This document shows positions 36,944 to 45,487 of a DNA stretch of 52,308 bases, in pieces (the first letter of the stretch is position 1; each line of letters starts with the position of its first letter). The DNA lies in the NCBI GenBank assembly GCA_015064095.1, contig SVSW01000006.1, positions 1-52,308 on the forward strand. The letters are read 5' to 3'. Source of the DNA: Oscillospiraceae bacterium (GTDB lineage Bacteria; Bacillota; Clostridia; Oscillospirales; CAG-272). Made by a program: the position numbers and the translations under genes. Under the pieces are notes generated by a model. That model was not told the origin of the DNA. It did not search any database and worked only from the letters and a program-made list of their open reading frames with translations.

Positions 36944-38536
36944 ATGAAAAAAGCACCTATGCTTGACGCAAACGGCAAGCGTAAATTCGGTATACGCGAC
37001 AAACTTGCGTATGCTGCCGGTGATGCAGGCTGTAATTTAAGCTTTGGTCTTAAAAGCACAGTTCAAACCTTCTGGCTTGTTTTCATGATGCTTGAAACAG
37101 GTCTTTTCTCGATCCTTCTCCTCCTCGTGCAAGCGTGGGACGCTATTAATGACCCGCTCATCGGTTCGCTCATCGACAGCGACAAGAGAAAGTATAGGAT
37201 TGGAAAATATAAGACGTACATCCTGATAGGTGCGCTCGGCCTTCTCGTTGGCGGCGCGGCTGTATTCCTTCCTTTCCCGAATGCTGATGTATGGGTCAAG
37301 GCGGTTCTCTTCGTCATCGGTTACATTATTTGGGATGCGGCATATACTTTTGCAAACGTTCCTTACGGCACTATGCTGAACATCATTACCGAGGACGCAA
37401 GCGAAAGAACTCAGCTTTCCGTATTCAGATCGATCGGTGGTGTAGTGGGCAATTTGCTTCCCGGAATAATCCTTCCCATGATCATTTGGCAGAAGGTCAC
37501 ATATGACGGAAAGACGGATTTCCTTAACAAAATTGAGATCCCCGAGGGCGCAGAAAGCGCTTTCTCTCCCGAAAATCTGCACAACAACCCGCTTACGGGT
37601 GAAGCATATAAGGCTGGCGATGCAGTGCTGAGCCCCTTGACCGGCAGCCAGCTTGAAATCCTCATGGGTGAACGAGTATTCTGGGCGGCACTTATAATGG
37701 GCGTTCTTGCTTTCTTGTTCTTCATTTTCATGATCAAGAACGTTACGATTCGCGGCAATGAGTATGCAGAACTCAACAAGGAAAGCGGAGAAAAGGTCAA
37801 TCTTTTCAAATCCTTCGGTACCTTTATGAAGAACCGTCCCGCTGTCGGTTGCACCATCGCAGCTATGGGTATGTTCCTCGGTATGCAGTCTGCTTCCACC
37901 GCTAATACGATCATGTTTGCCACACATTTCGGACAGGCATCTTTGTCGGGACTCGTTATGATGGTTGGCTTCCTCCCCATGTTTATCTTTATGCCGTTCG
38001 CAACCAAGCTTGTTAAAAAGTACGGTAAAAAAGAGGTTGCTACGATAGGCTCTATTGCCGGTCTTCTCGGCGGCGCAATACTTTGCGTCTTCCCGCTTTG
38101 CCCGAAGGACATTCAGCTTGTCATTTATATGGTAGGTCTTGTATTCTTCGGTCTCGGTATGGGATTCTACAACTGTGTTTCATGGGCAATGATGGGCGAT
38201 GCCATTGATTACTCCGAGTGGAAGACAGGAAAGAGAGAGGAAAGCGTTGTTTATGCACTTCACTCCTTCTTCCGTAAGCTCGCTCAGGGTGTTGGCCCCG
38301 CAGCCGTTATAGCTATAATGGGAACACCCCTTATAGGTTATGTCTCTTCCCTCGGCACTATCGGTCAGTCCGCTGAAACCGCAGGCAGACTCTGCTGGCT
38401 CGTCGCAGGTCTTTATATGTTCAGCGCCATTTGCCAGTTCGTTGGAGTTGCTCTTATCTACAATATCGATAAGAAGACGCTTGAAAAAATGAGCAACGAG
38501 CTTGAAGCTCGCAGAGCAGCCGAGATAGAAAAATAA
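36944..38536 (+). CDS. GPH-family (glycoside-pentoside-hexuronide:cation) symporter, MFS
   Basis: FGIRDKLAYAAGDAGCNLSFGLKSTVQTFWLVFMMLETGLFSILLLLVQAWDAINDPLIGSLIDSDKRKYRIGKYKTYI; about 12 TMs. ATG at 36944. Confidence 0.92.
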   Translation: MKKAPMLDANGKRKFGIRDKLAYAAGDAGCNLSFGLKSTVQTFWLVFMMLETGLFSILLLLVQAWDAINDPLIGSLIDSDKRKYRIGKYKTYILIGALGLLVGGAAVFLPFPNADVWVKAVLFVIGYIIWDAAYTFANVPYGTMLNIITEDASERTQLSVFRSIGGVVGNLLPGIILPMIIWQKVTYDGKTDFLNKIEIPEGAESAFSPENLHNNPLTGEAYKAGDAVLSPLTGSQLEILMGERVFWAALIMGVLAFLFFIFMIKNVTIRGNEYAELNKESGEKVNLFKSFGTFMKNRPAVGCTIAAMGMFLGMQSASTANTIMFATHFGQASLSGLVMMVGFLPMFIFMPFATKLVKKYGKKEVATIGSIAGLLGGAILCVFPLCPKDIQLVIYMVGLVFFGLGMGFYNCVSWAMMGDAIDYSEWKTGKREESVVYALHSFFRKLAQGVGPAAVIAIMGTPLIGYVSSLGTIGQSAETAGRLCWLVAGLYMFSAICQFVGVALIYNIDKKTLEKMSNELEARRAAEIEK

Positions 38537-38543
38537 GGTTCAC

Positions 38544-38576
38544 GGCGTCCGACCCTTACGGCCGGACGCCTTTTTT
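38544..38576 (+). terminator. Rho-independent terminator
   Basis: GGCGTCCG-N11-CGGACGCCTTTTTT. Confidence 0.85.
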
Positions 38577-38655
38577 AGTAAAACGTTCGTTTTGTTAATA
38601 CGGGATTAATATTTTCAGTATATAATTTCAGCAAATAGAAAATAGGAGAAACGCA

Positions 38656-40914
38656 ATGAGACAGATCATCAATCTTAATGAAAATTGGCTCTTTAAGAAA
38701 GACAGCTCGGATATCAAGGCACTCGACGGTGCTTTCGTAAATCTTCCTCATACCTGGAACGCCGAGGACGGACACGACGGCGGAAACGACTATTTCCGTG
38801 GCTCTTGCACTTACAGAAAAACGCTCAAAAAAGCAGAGCTTCCCACGGCAGATCTTTACTATATTGAGATCTGCGGCGCAAACTCCTCGGCAGATGTTTA
38901 CGTTGGAGGAGAGAAGCTCGCGCATCACGACGGCGGATATTCTACATGGAGAGTAAATATCACCGATCATATTAAGGACGAAACCGATATCGCGGTTGTT
39001 GTCGATAACTCCGCAAATGAAACCGTTTATCCCCAGATGGCGGATTTCACGTTCTACGGAGGACTTTACAGAAACGTAAATCTTATCGCGGTAAACAAAG
39101 CGCATTTTGATCTTGAATATTACGGTGCACCGGGACTTATGATCACGCCCACGGTCGAGGGAAAGAACGCCGAGGTCGAGGTTGAGGTCTTTGCAACCGA
39201 GCTGACGGCAGATCAAAAATTCATTTATGCACTTTACGATAAAGAAGAAAACGAGATCGCAAAGATCGAATCGACCGATAAGAAGGTTACGTTCGAGCTT
39301 GCGGACGTTCATCTTTGGAACGGAAGAAAAGACCCTTATCTCTATTGCTGTGAGGTCGAGATAGTTGAGGGAGATACCGTGCTTGACAATGTTTGCAGCC
39401 GCTTCGGCTGCCGCACGTTCAAGATCGATCCCGATAACGGATTTATCCTCAATGGGGAGGAGTACCCCTTGCGCGGCGTGTCGCGCCATCAGGATAGGCT
39501 CGGTGTCGGAAATGCACTTCTTCCCGAGCATCATGAGGAGGATATAGACCTCATAATGGAAGTGGGAGCAACGACCATAAGACTTGCTCACTATCAGCAC
39601 GATCAGTATTTCTATGACCTTTGCGATGAAAAGGGACTTGTCATTTGGGCAGAGATCCCTTATATCTCAAAGCATATGCCCACAGGCCGCGAGAACACGG
39701 ACTCGCAAATGAAGGAGCTTGTTGCGCAGAATTACAATCACCCCTCTATCGTAGTTTGGGGACTTTCAAACGAGATCTCGATCGGCGGCTCAACGGAAGA
39801 TCTGCTCGAAAATCACAGGATCCTCAACGATCTCGTTCACGAGATGGATAAAACAAGACTGACGACGATCGCGGCAGTTTCCATGTGTAAGATGGACGAC
39901 CCGTATCTGCTTATTCCCGATGTTGTCTCATATAACCACTATTTCGGCTGGTATGGCGGCGACACAAGCATGAACGGACCGTGGTTCGATAAATTCCACG
40001 CAATGCACCCAACGATCCCGATAGGTTGCTCCGAGTACGGCTGTGAGGCGCTGAATTGGCACACAAGCAATCCGAGGCAGGGCGACTACACCGAGGAATA
40101 TCAAGCATATTATCACGAGGAGCTTATAAAGCAGCTGTTTACGCGTAAATATATGTGGGCGACCCATGTTTGGAACATGTTTGATTTCGGCGCAGATGCA
40201 CGCGCAGAGGGTGGAGAGAACGGACAGAACCACAAGGGCCTTGTAACCATGGACAGAAAGTATAAGAAGGACTCCTTCTATGCCTACAAGGCATGGCTTT
40301 CGGACGACCCGTTCGTGCACATCTGCGGAAAAAGATATGTCGACCGTGTCGAGGACGTAACTAAGGTAACTGTATATTCAAATCAGCCCGAGGTCGAGCT
40401 GTTTGTCAATGGAGAGAGTATCGGCAAAAAGAGCGCTCCCGATCATTTCTTCTATTTTGACGTACCGAATGTGGGAGATACCAATATCAAGGCTGTTGCG
40501 GGTGACTGCACGGACGAGAGCACGATCCGCAAGGTCGAAGAAATGAATATGGATTACGTCCTCGTTGAAAAGGGCGCGGTCTTAAACTGGTTCGATATCA
40601 ACGCACCCGAGGGCAGATTCTCCCTCAACGATAAGCTCGGCGATATTATGAAATCCAAGCGCGGCAAGCTTTGGTTCGTGCGCTTTGGGCTTAAGATCAA
40701 AAAGAAGATGGACGCGGGCAAGAAGGACAAGGACAAAAAATCCGGCGGCTTTGAAGTCGACCTTTCCTCAGGCGGAGGTCTTATGGAAATGATGGGCGGC
40801 TTCACCGTTCTGCGCCTGACCTCGATGATGGGTATGATGAACGTGAGCTTCACAAAAGAAGAACTCTTAAAGCTCAACCGCCAGCTTAACAGAATAAAGA
40901 AACCTGTAAAATAA
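38656..40914 (+). CDS. Glycoside hydrolase family 2 (beta-glucuronidase/beta-galactosidase type)
   Basis: GH2 sandwich YRNVNLIAV; acid/base VVWGLSNEISIGG; nucleophile IGCSEYGCEA; NHK in GQNHKGLVTMDRKYKKDSFYAYKAW; hexuronate gene context. Confidence 0.9.
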   Translation: MRQIINLNENWLFKKDSSDIKALDGAFVNLPHTWNAEDGHDGGNDYFRGSCTYRKTLKKAELPTADLYYIEICGANSSADVYVGGEKLAHHDGGYSTWRVNITDHIKDETDIAVVVDNSANETVYPQMADFTFYGGLYRNVNLIAVNKAHFDLEYYGAPGLMITPTVEGKNAEVEVEVFATELTADQKFIYALYDKEENEIAKIESTDKKVTFELADVHLWNGRKDPYLYCCEVEIVEGDTVLDNVCSRFGCRTFKIDPDNGFILNGEEYPLRGVSRHQDRLGVGNALLPEHHEEDIDLIMEVGATTIRLAHYQHDQYFYDLCDEKGLVIWAEIPYISKHMPTGRENTDSQMKELVAQNYNHPSIVVWGLSNEISIGGSTEDLLENHRILNDLVHEMDKTRLTTIAAVSMCKMDDPYLLIPDVVSYNHYFGWYGGDTSMNGPWFDKFHAMHPTIPIGCSEYGCEALNWHTSNPRQGDYTEEYQAYYHEELIKQLFTRKYMWATHVWNMFDFGADARAEGGENGQNHKGLVTMDRKYKKDSFYAYKAWLSDDPFVHICGKRYVDRVEDVTKVTVYSNQPEVELFVNGESIGKKSAPDHFFYFDVPNVGDTNIKAVAGDCTDESTIRKVEEMNMDYVLVEKGAVLNWFDINAPEGRFSLNDKLGDIMKSKRGKLWFVRFGLKIKKKMDAGKKDKDKKSGGFEVDLSSGGGLMEMMGGFTVLRLTSMMGMMNVSFTKEELLKLNRQLNRIKKPVK

Positions 40915-40923
40915 TAATTATGC

Positions 40924-40953
40924 AAAACGCCTCCGACACGTCGGAGGCGTTTT
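40924..40953. terminator. Rho-independent terminator
   Basis: AAAACGCCTCCGACACGTCGGAGGCGTTTT. Confidence 0.85.
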
Positions 40954-40983
40954 GTGCATAAAAATACAATTTTAATAAAAGTG

Positions 40984-41012
40984 TTGACATAATTTAGGCT
41001 CGGTGCTATAAT
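40984..41012 (+). promoter_or_regulatory. SigA promoter for small lipoprotein gene
   Basis: TTGACA-N17-TATAAT. Confidence 0.85.
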
Positions 41013-41040
41013 TATGGTATCACTTTTAAGGAGGATTACT

Positions 41041-41412
41041 ATGAAAAACGTAATCAGAATCACAGCAGTTGCACTTCTTCTCACTATGCTTTGCATCTGC
41101 CTTGCAGCTTGTGGAAAGACACTTTCCGGAAAGTATGAGTATGAGATCAACCTTGGTCTTGCTTCTGCAAAGACTGTCTACAGCTTCAGCGGAAAGAACG
41201 TTACCGTAACCGTTCAGGGCGGAGCGCTCGGAGCCTCTAATACCACAGAGATCAAGGGTACATACGAGATCATCGAGAGTGATGCAGGCATGGAAATTGA
41301 ATTCACGTTCGAAGACAGCGAAGATGAAGATGTTAAGAGCGGAAAGTTTTCTTTTGAGGAAACAGAAGACGGCATCAAGATCGCAGGAATCGAGTACAAA
41401 AAGCAGAAATAA
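41041..41412 (+). CDS. Small putative lipoprotein, function unknown
   Basis: MKNVIRITAVALLLTMLCICLAACGKTLSGKYEYE with lipobox LAAC; 123 aa. Confidence 0.85.
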   Translation: MKNVIRITAVALLLTMLCICLAACGKTLSGKYEYEINLGLASAKTVYSFSGKNVTVTVQGGALGASNTTEIKGTYEIIESDAGMEIEFTFEDSEDEDVKSGKFSFEETEDGIKIAGIEYKKQK

Positions 41413-41420
41413 AAAGCTTT

Positions 41421-41450
41421 AAGGCAACCGCGAAAGCGGTTGCCTTTTTT
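41421..41450 (+). terminator. Rho-independent terminator
   Basis: AAGGCAACCGC-GAAA-GCGGTTGCCTTTTTT. Confidence 0.9.
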
Positions 41451-41491
41451 CTTTTTTTACAAATAATTTTAAAAAACTTATCGGAGGGGAA

Positions 41492-41947
41492 ATGGATAAT
41501 TTTGAATATCAGAATAAATCCGTAAATATCGGTCGGGGCGCACGGGCGGATCTGCGATATCCCGTGGGTGAGCCGTTTGGCGAATTTTATGCGGAGCTTG
41601 CCGAAAAATGCCTTGAATTTGCGACCCGTGAATATTCCGAATATTCAGGGCGCGGTATCTTTTACCGCGCGCTTTTTGATGTCGTATATTCGGGAGATGT
41701 CACATCTGTATTATGCGAGATCACAGTCAGAGAACGCGGGGTGGGAATATTGTCGAAAAATGTTTTTGCGCAAAATTGGCTCAATGACGGTCGGATCTTG
41801 CCGATAGCGAGAATTTTCAAAAAAGCGCTTAAAAAATCGGGCAAAATCAACGCTAATGAATATTTTTGCCGAGGATCGGAAATATTTGCGATCAGTAAAA
41901 AGGGAGAAAAAGTGAAAACTGAGGTAAAACTTGGGAATCTATGCTAA
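41492..41947 (+). CDS. Hypothetical protein (151 aa) upstream of V-ATPase operon
   Basis: ATG after GGAGGGG; no family recognised. Confidence 0.7.
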   Translation: MDNFEYQNKSVNIGRGARADLRYPVGEPFGEFYAELAEKCLEFATREYSEYSGRGIFYRALFDVVYSGDVTSVLCEITVRERGVGILSKNVFAQNWLNDGRILPIARIFKKALKKSGKINANEYFCRGSEIFAISKKGEKVKTEVKLGNLC

Positions 41948-41965
41948 TATTTTCGGGCAGAGAAC

Positions 41966-41994
41966 TTGAAAAGATGACAATAATATGTTATAAT
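41966..41994 (+). promoter_or_regulatory. SigA promoter for V-ATPase operon
   Basis: TTGAAA-N17-TATAAT. Confidence 0.8.
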
Positions 41995-42035
41995 AACGAC
42001 GTATATTATGTGAAAGACAAAGGACGGTGAATTTT

Positions 42036-42356
42036 TTGTCAAAACAAACGATAGAAGCGATCAGAGAGGCGGAAATGACTGCCGAGAAAATACGCGCAAG
42101 CGCGGCAAAGAAAAGAGCGCAGATGCTCGCCGATGAAGAAAAAAGAGGCGAGGAAACGATTGCCGCCGCCGAGGCCGAAACCGCAAAGGAAATAAACGAG
42201 CACTTTGCAAAGCTCGATGAGGCAACGAAAAAGCTGCTCGATAAAAACAAGGCGGAGGCAGAAAGAGAGGCGCGCGATATCAAAAATCACGCAAAGCTTC
42301 ACTTGCGAGTGGGAATAAATGAAATATTCAGGGGGCTTGACCGTCAATGTCAATAG
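42036..42356 (+). CDS. V-type ATPase peripheral-stalk subunit (G/H-like coiled coil)
   Basis: Probable TTG start after AGGACGG; heptad-rich Ala/Glu/Lys coiled coil; first gene of operon, overlaps subunit I. Confidence 0.75.
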   Translation: MSKQTIEAIREAEMTAEKIRASAAKKRAQMLADEEKRGEETIAAAEAETAKEINEHFAKLDEATKKLLDKNKAEAEREARDIKNHAKLHLRVGINEIFRGLDRQCQ

Positions 42357-44266
42357 TAGCTATGAAAAAGCTCACGCTTTTTGCTCCCAAAAGCTCAAGC
42401 GATGAGATACTTTCAAAACTCATAAAGCTGCAATGCGTTGAGATCAGGCGAGAAGAAGTGCCGTATGAAGATCTTGCTCCGTGTGTGATGTCGGATAAGA
42501 AACTCGCACTTGAAAATGAAATTTCGAGGATCGAGCGAACCATTGAGGCACTATTGCCGTACAGTAAAAAGAAATTTTCGCTCGTTAAGCCGAAAATAGA
42601 GGTCGACACCGAAAAATTCATGTCGGACGGCTCGTATGAGCTTGCAAAGAAGACTTTAGATGAATTTTTTGAAGCAGAGCGCTGTAAAAGGCAAAGCGAG
42701 GCGGATATCAAGGCGGCGGAGGACAGCATTTCGGAGCTGACTCCGTGGGCAGATCTTGATCTTCCTCTCGATTTTCGCGGAACGGACAAGACATTCCTGA
42801 TCCGTGGCTCGGTACCTGCATCGGCATCGATTGATGCGCTTTCCGAAAGGCTCAGAGAGCATTACGCGGTTTCTGAAAAGATCAGTGAGGATACGCACGG
42901 TATTTATATTACCGTGATCGGTCTTTCGGAGTATGAAAGCGAGATATTGCGTACCCTCTCTGCCGTCGGATTTACCCGCGCGGCAGACAGAGCGTCCGAT
43001 ACAACTGCGGCAGGCATTATGTTTGAGGACGAAAAAAAGCGCGGATCCGCGAAGGCAAGGTTTTTCGGCTATGAACGAACGATACGCGGTCTTGCAGATC
43101 GTCTCGATCTTCTCAAAATACTCTATGATATAGAGAAAACAGAGCTTGAAAAAGCCAAAAAGCATGAGATGATGCTGACAACCGAAAAAGCGGAGCTTAT
43201 GCACGCATGGGTGCCGGAAAACAGGCTTTCGGATCTTGAATCGCTTTTTGATAAATACGGCTGCGCTTATGAGTTTACCGATCCCGATGAGGGTGAGGAC
43301 GCGCCCGTTATGCTCAAAAACAATAAATTTGCGGAAAATTTTGAATGGGTGCTGGCACTTTATTCGCTTCCGAAATACGGTAGCTTTGATCCGACTTTTA
43401 TAATGGCGATCTGTTATACATTGCTTTTCGGACTTATGTTTGCAGATGTCGGTTACGGACTTGTTATGATACTCGGCGGCTTCCTTGTTCCGAAGATATT
43501 GAACCCCTCGCCGTGGGCTAACAAATTCTTTAAATCTTTTGGATATTGCGGAATTGCCTGCTGCATCATGGGCGTTTTGTTCGGCGGGTATTTCGGAGAT
43601 TTCCCGATCGCCTTCGGCCGAAGCTTTCTCGGACTCGATATGCCCGATTCACTTGCGATAATTGTCGACCCCGTGCTCGATTCGCTTGATTTTATGATCA
43701 TCGGTATCGCCGTCGGTGCAGTTCACCTCATTATCGGTATGATCATAAAGTTCAATATTGTGAGAAAGCAGGAATCCTTGATCGCCGCGATACTTTCGGT
43801 CGGCTCTTGGTGGGTGCTTTTTGCCGGCATTGCGCTTATGTTCCTTTTGCCGACGGTCGGTCCTTGGGTGCTCGGCGCAGGCGCACTCGGAATTTTCGCA
43901 TCGGGCTTTGTCAGCGAGAAGAAATGGCTTATGAAGCCTTTTAAGGGTCTGCTCGCGTTTTACGATATCATCAACTACGCGTCCGATCTGCTTTCATATT
44001 CGAGAATACTCGCGCTCGGATTGACGTCTGCCGTTATCGCGCAGGTGGTCAATATTCTCGGCACGATGATGGGCCCCTCGGTCGCAGGCTTTATCGTTAT
44101 GATAATAGCGTTTATTTTGGGGCACGCACTCAATATCGCGCTTAATGCAATGGGAACGTTCGTTCACTCGGCGCGACTTCAGTATGTCGAATTTTTCGGC
44201 AAATTCTTTGAGGACGGCGGCAGGGCGTTTGACCCCGTTAAGCCGAACTCCACTTACACGAAATAA
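42347..44266 (+). CDS. ntpI: V-type ATP synthase subunit I
   Basis: 639 aa; MSIVAMKKLTLFAPKSSSDEILSKLIKLQCVEI; PTFIMAICYTLLFGLMFADVGYGLVMIL; SYSRILALGLTSAVIAQVVN. Confidence 0.95.
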   Translation: MSIVAMKKLTLFAPKSSSDEILSKLIKLQCVEIRREEVPYEDLAPCVMSDKKLALENEISRIERTIEALLPYSKKKFSLVKPKIEVDTEKFMSDGSYELAKKTLDEFFEAERCKRQSEADIKAAEDSISELTPWADLDLPLDFRGTDKTFLIRGSVPASASIDALSERLREHYAVSEKISEDTHGIYITVIGLSEYESEILRTLSAVGFTRAADRASDTTAAGIMFEDEKKRGSAKARFFGYERTIRGLADRLDLLKILYDIEKTELEKAKKHEMMLTTEKAELMHAWVPENRLSDLESLFDKYGCAYEFTDPDEGEDAPVMLKNNKFAENFEWVLALYSLPKYGSFDPTFIMAICYTLLFGLMFADVGYGLVMILGGFLVPKILNPSPWANKFFKSFGYCGIACCIMGVLFGGYFGDFPIAFGRSFLGLDMPDSLAIIVDPVLDSLDFMIIGIAVGAVHLIIGMIIKFNIVRKQESLIAAILSVGSWWVLFAGIALMFLLPTVGPWVLGAGALGIFASGFVSEKKWLMKPFKGLLAFYDIINYASDLLSYSRILALGLTSAVIAQVVNILGTMMGPSVAGFIVMIIAFILGHALNIALNAMGTFVHSARLQYVEFFGKFFEDGGRAFDPVKPNSTYTK

Positions 44267-44296
44267 ATTTATAGCATAATAAAGGAGAAAATCAAA

Positions 44297-44797
44297 ATGA
44301 CTTTCGCAGAACTTTTCAGCTCCCTTTTTTCGGGACAGAATTTCGCAATACTCGGCGCAGCTCTCGCCGTAATACTCCCCGGCTGGGGCAGTGCAAAGGG
44401 CGTCGGCATGGCAGGTGAGGCGCTCGCGGGACTTATGTCTGAGGACTCATCAAAATTCGGTAAGGGCTTTACATTGCAGATCCTTCCGGCAACGCAGGGC
44501 CTTTACGGCTTTGCTATTGCCTTTATCGTTATGATGAACACGGGAATCATGGGCGGAGAGCCCGTTGCTTCGGTGCTTCAGGGACTTTATTATCTCGGTG
44601 CTTGCCTTCCTATGGCAGTTGTGGGATATATTTCCGCTGTAAGACAGGCTCGCGTTGCGGTTGCAGGCATAAACATGCTTTCAAAATCTCCCGAAGCCAG
44701 CGGCAAGGCGCTGACCTCGGTTGCGCTCGTTGAGCTTTACGCTCTGCTTGCGCTTGTTATCTCCTTCTTCCTTGTTTCAAACGCTCCTGTTCTTTGA
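44297..44797 (+). CDS. ntpK: V-type ATP synthase subunit K (rotor ring proteolipid, Na+-type signature)
   Basis: LQILPATQGLYGFAIAF; ISAVRQARVAVAGINMLSKSPE; VALVELYALLALVISFFLV. Confidence 0.96.
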   Translation: MTFAELFSSLFSGQNFAILGAALAVILPGWGSAKGVGMAGEALAGLMSEDSSKFGKGFTLQILPATQGLYGFAIAFIVMMNTGIMGGEPVASVLQGLYYLGACLPMAVVGYISAVRQARVAVAGINMLSKSPEASGKALTSVALVELYALLALVISFFLVSNAPVL

Positions 44798-44799
44798 TC

Positions 44800-45471
44800 A
44801 TGAAGGGCGTAGACAAAATAACCGCCAAGATAATATCCGATGCCGAAAATGACGCGCGCCTAAAACTCGAGGCAACCGCCGCCGAGTGCGAAAAAATGCG
44901 CGCGGATTATGCAAAACGCGCAAAAGCACGCCGCGAGGAAATGCTCGCCGAAGCCGAGCGTGAGGCAGAAGAGAGAGTTAAGAGAGCCAAGGCGGCAGCA
45001 GCCGTTGAAAAACGCAACGCGATACTCGCAGCGAGATGCGAGGCTGTTGAAATGGCTTTTGATGCGGCGCTTGCGGAGGCGCGTGCAGACGAGGGGAAAT
45101 ACCGCGATCTGCTCGTAAAGCTCACCGAAAACGCTATCGAAAATCAGGTAAACGCCGAGGCTCGGGAGCTCCGTGACTACGGAGATGAGGAGCTCACCGT
45201 TTACGATACATTTGAGCTTATTATGAACAAAGAGGATCGAGCCGTGCACGGACAGGCCGTTGTTGACGGCGTTCGTCGCGCATCGATCGGAAGACTTGAT
45301 CAGTCGGTGACGGAAAAGCTGAAGCTTTCGGAGAAAACCGCGAATATAAACGGCGGAGTTATAATAAAATATGGCGAAATGGAGATAAATTGCTCGCTTT
45401 CTATGATCTTTGCAAATTTGCGTTCGGAGCTTGAGAGCGAAGTATACGAATTACTTTTCGCAGAGAGTTAA
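44800..45471 (+). CDS. ntpE: V-type ATP synthase subunit E
   Basis: MKGVDKITAKIISDAENDARLKLEATAAECEKMRADYAKRAKARREEML; NGGVIIKYGEMEINCSLSMIFANLRSELESEVYELLF. Confidence 0.92.
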   Translation: MKGVDKITAKIISDAENDARLKLEATAAECEKMRADYAKRAKARREEMLAEAEREAEERVKRAKAAAAVEKRNAILAARCEAVEMAFDAALAEARADEGKYRDLLVKLTENAIENQVNAEARELRDYGDEELTVYDTFELIMNKEDRAVHGQAVVDGVRRASIGRLDQSVTEKLKLSEKTANINGGVIIKYGEMEINCSLSMIFANLRSELESEVYELLFAES

Positions 45472-45487
45472 ACGAAAGGCAAAGAAG

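Noticed and set aside
37037-37927. 296-aa ORF antisense to the GPH symporter
   Set aside because: Shadow ORF; Cys/His/Arg-rich translation typical of antisense reading.
38580-38593. AAAACGTTCGTTTT palindrome as a CcpA cre or LacI-type operator
   Set aside because: Lies just after a terminator T-tract and does not fit the cre consensus well; too weak to call without comparative data.
38575-39600. 341-aa ORF antisense to the GH2 gene
   Set aside because: Shadow ORF of a conserved enzyme; no independent motif.
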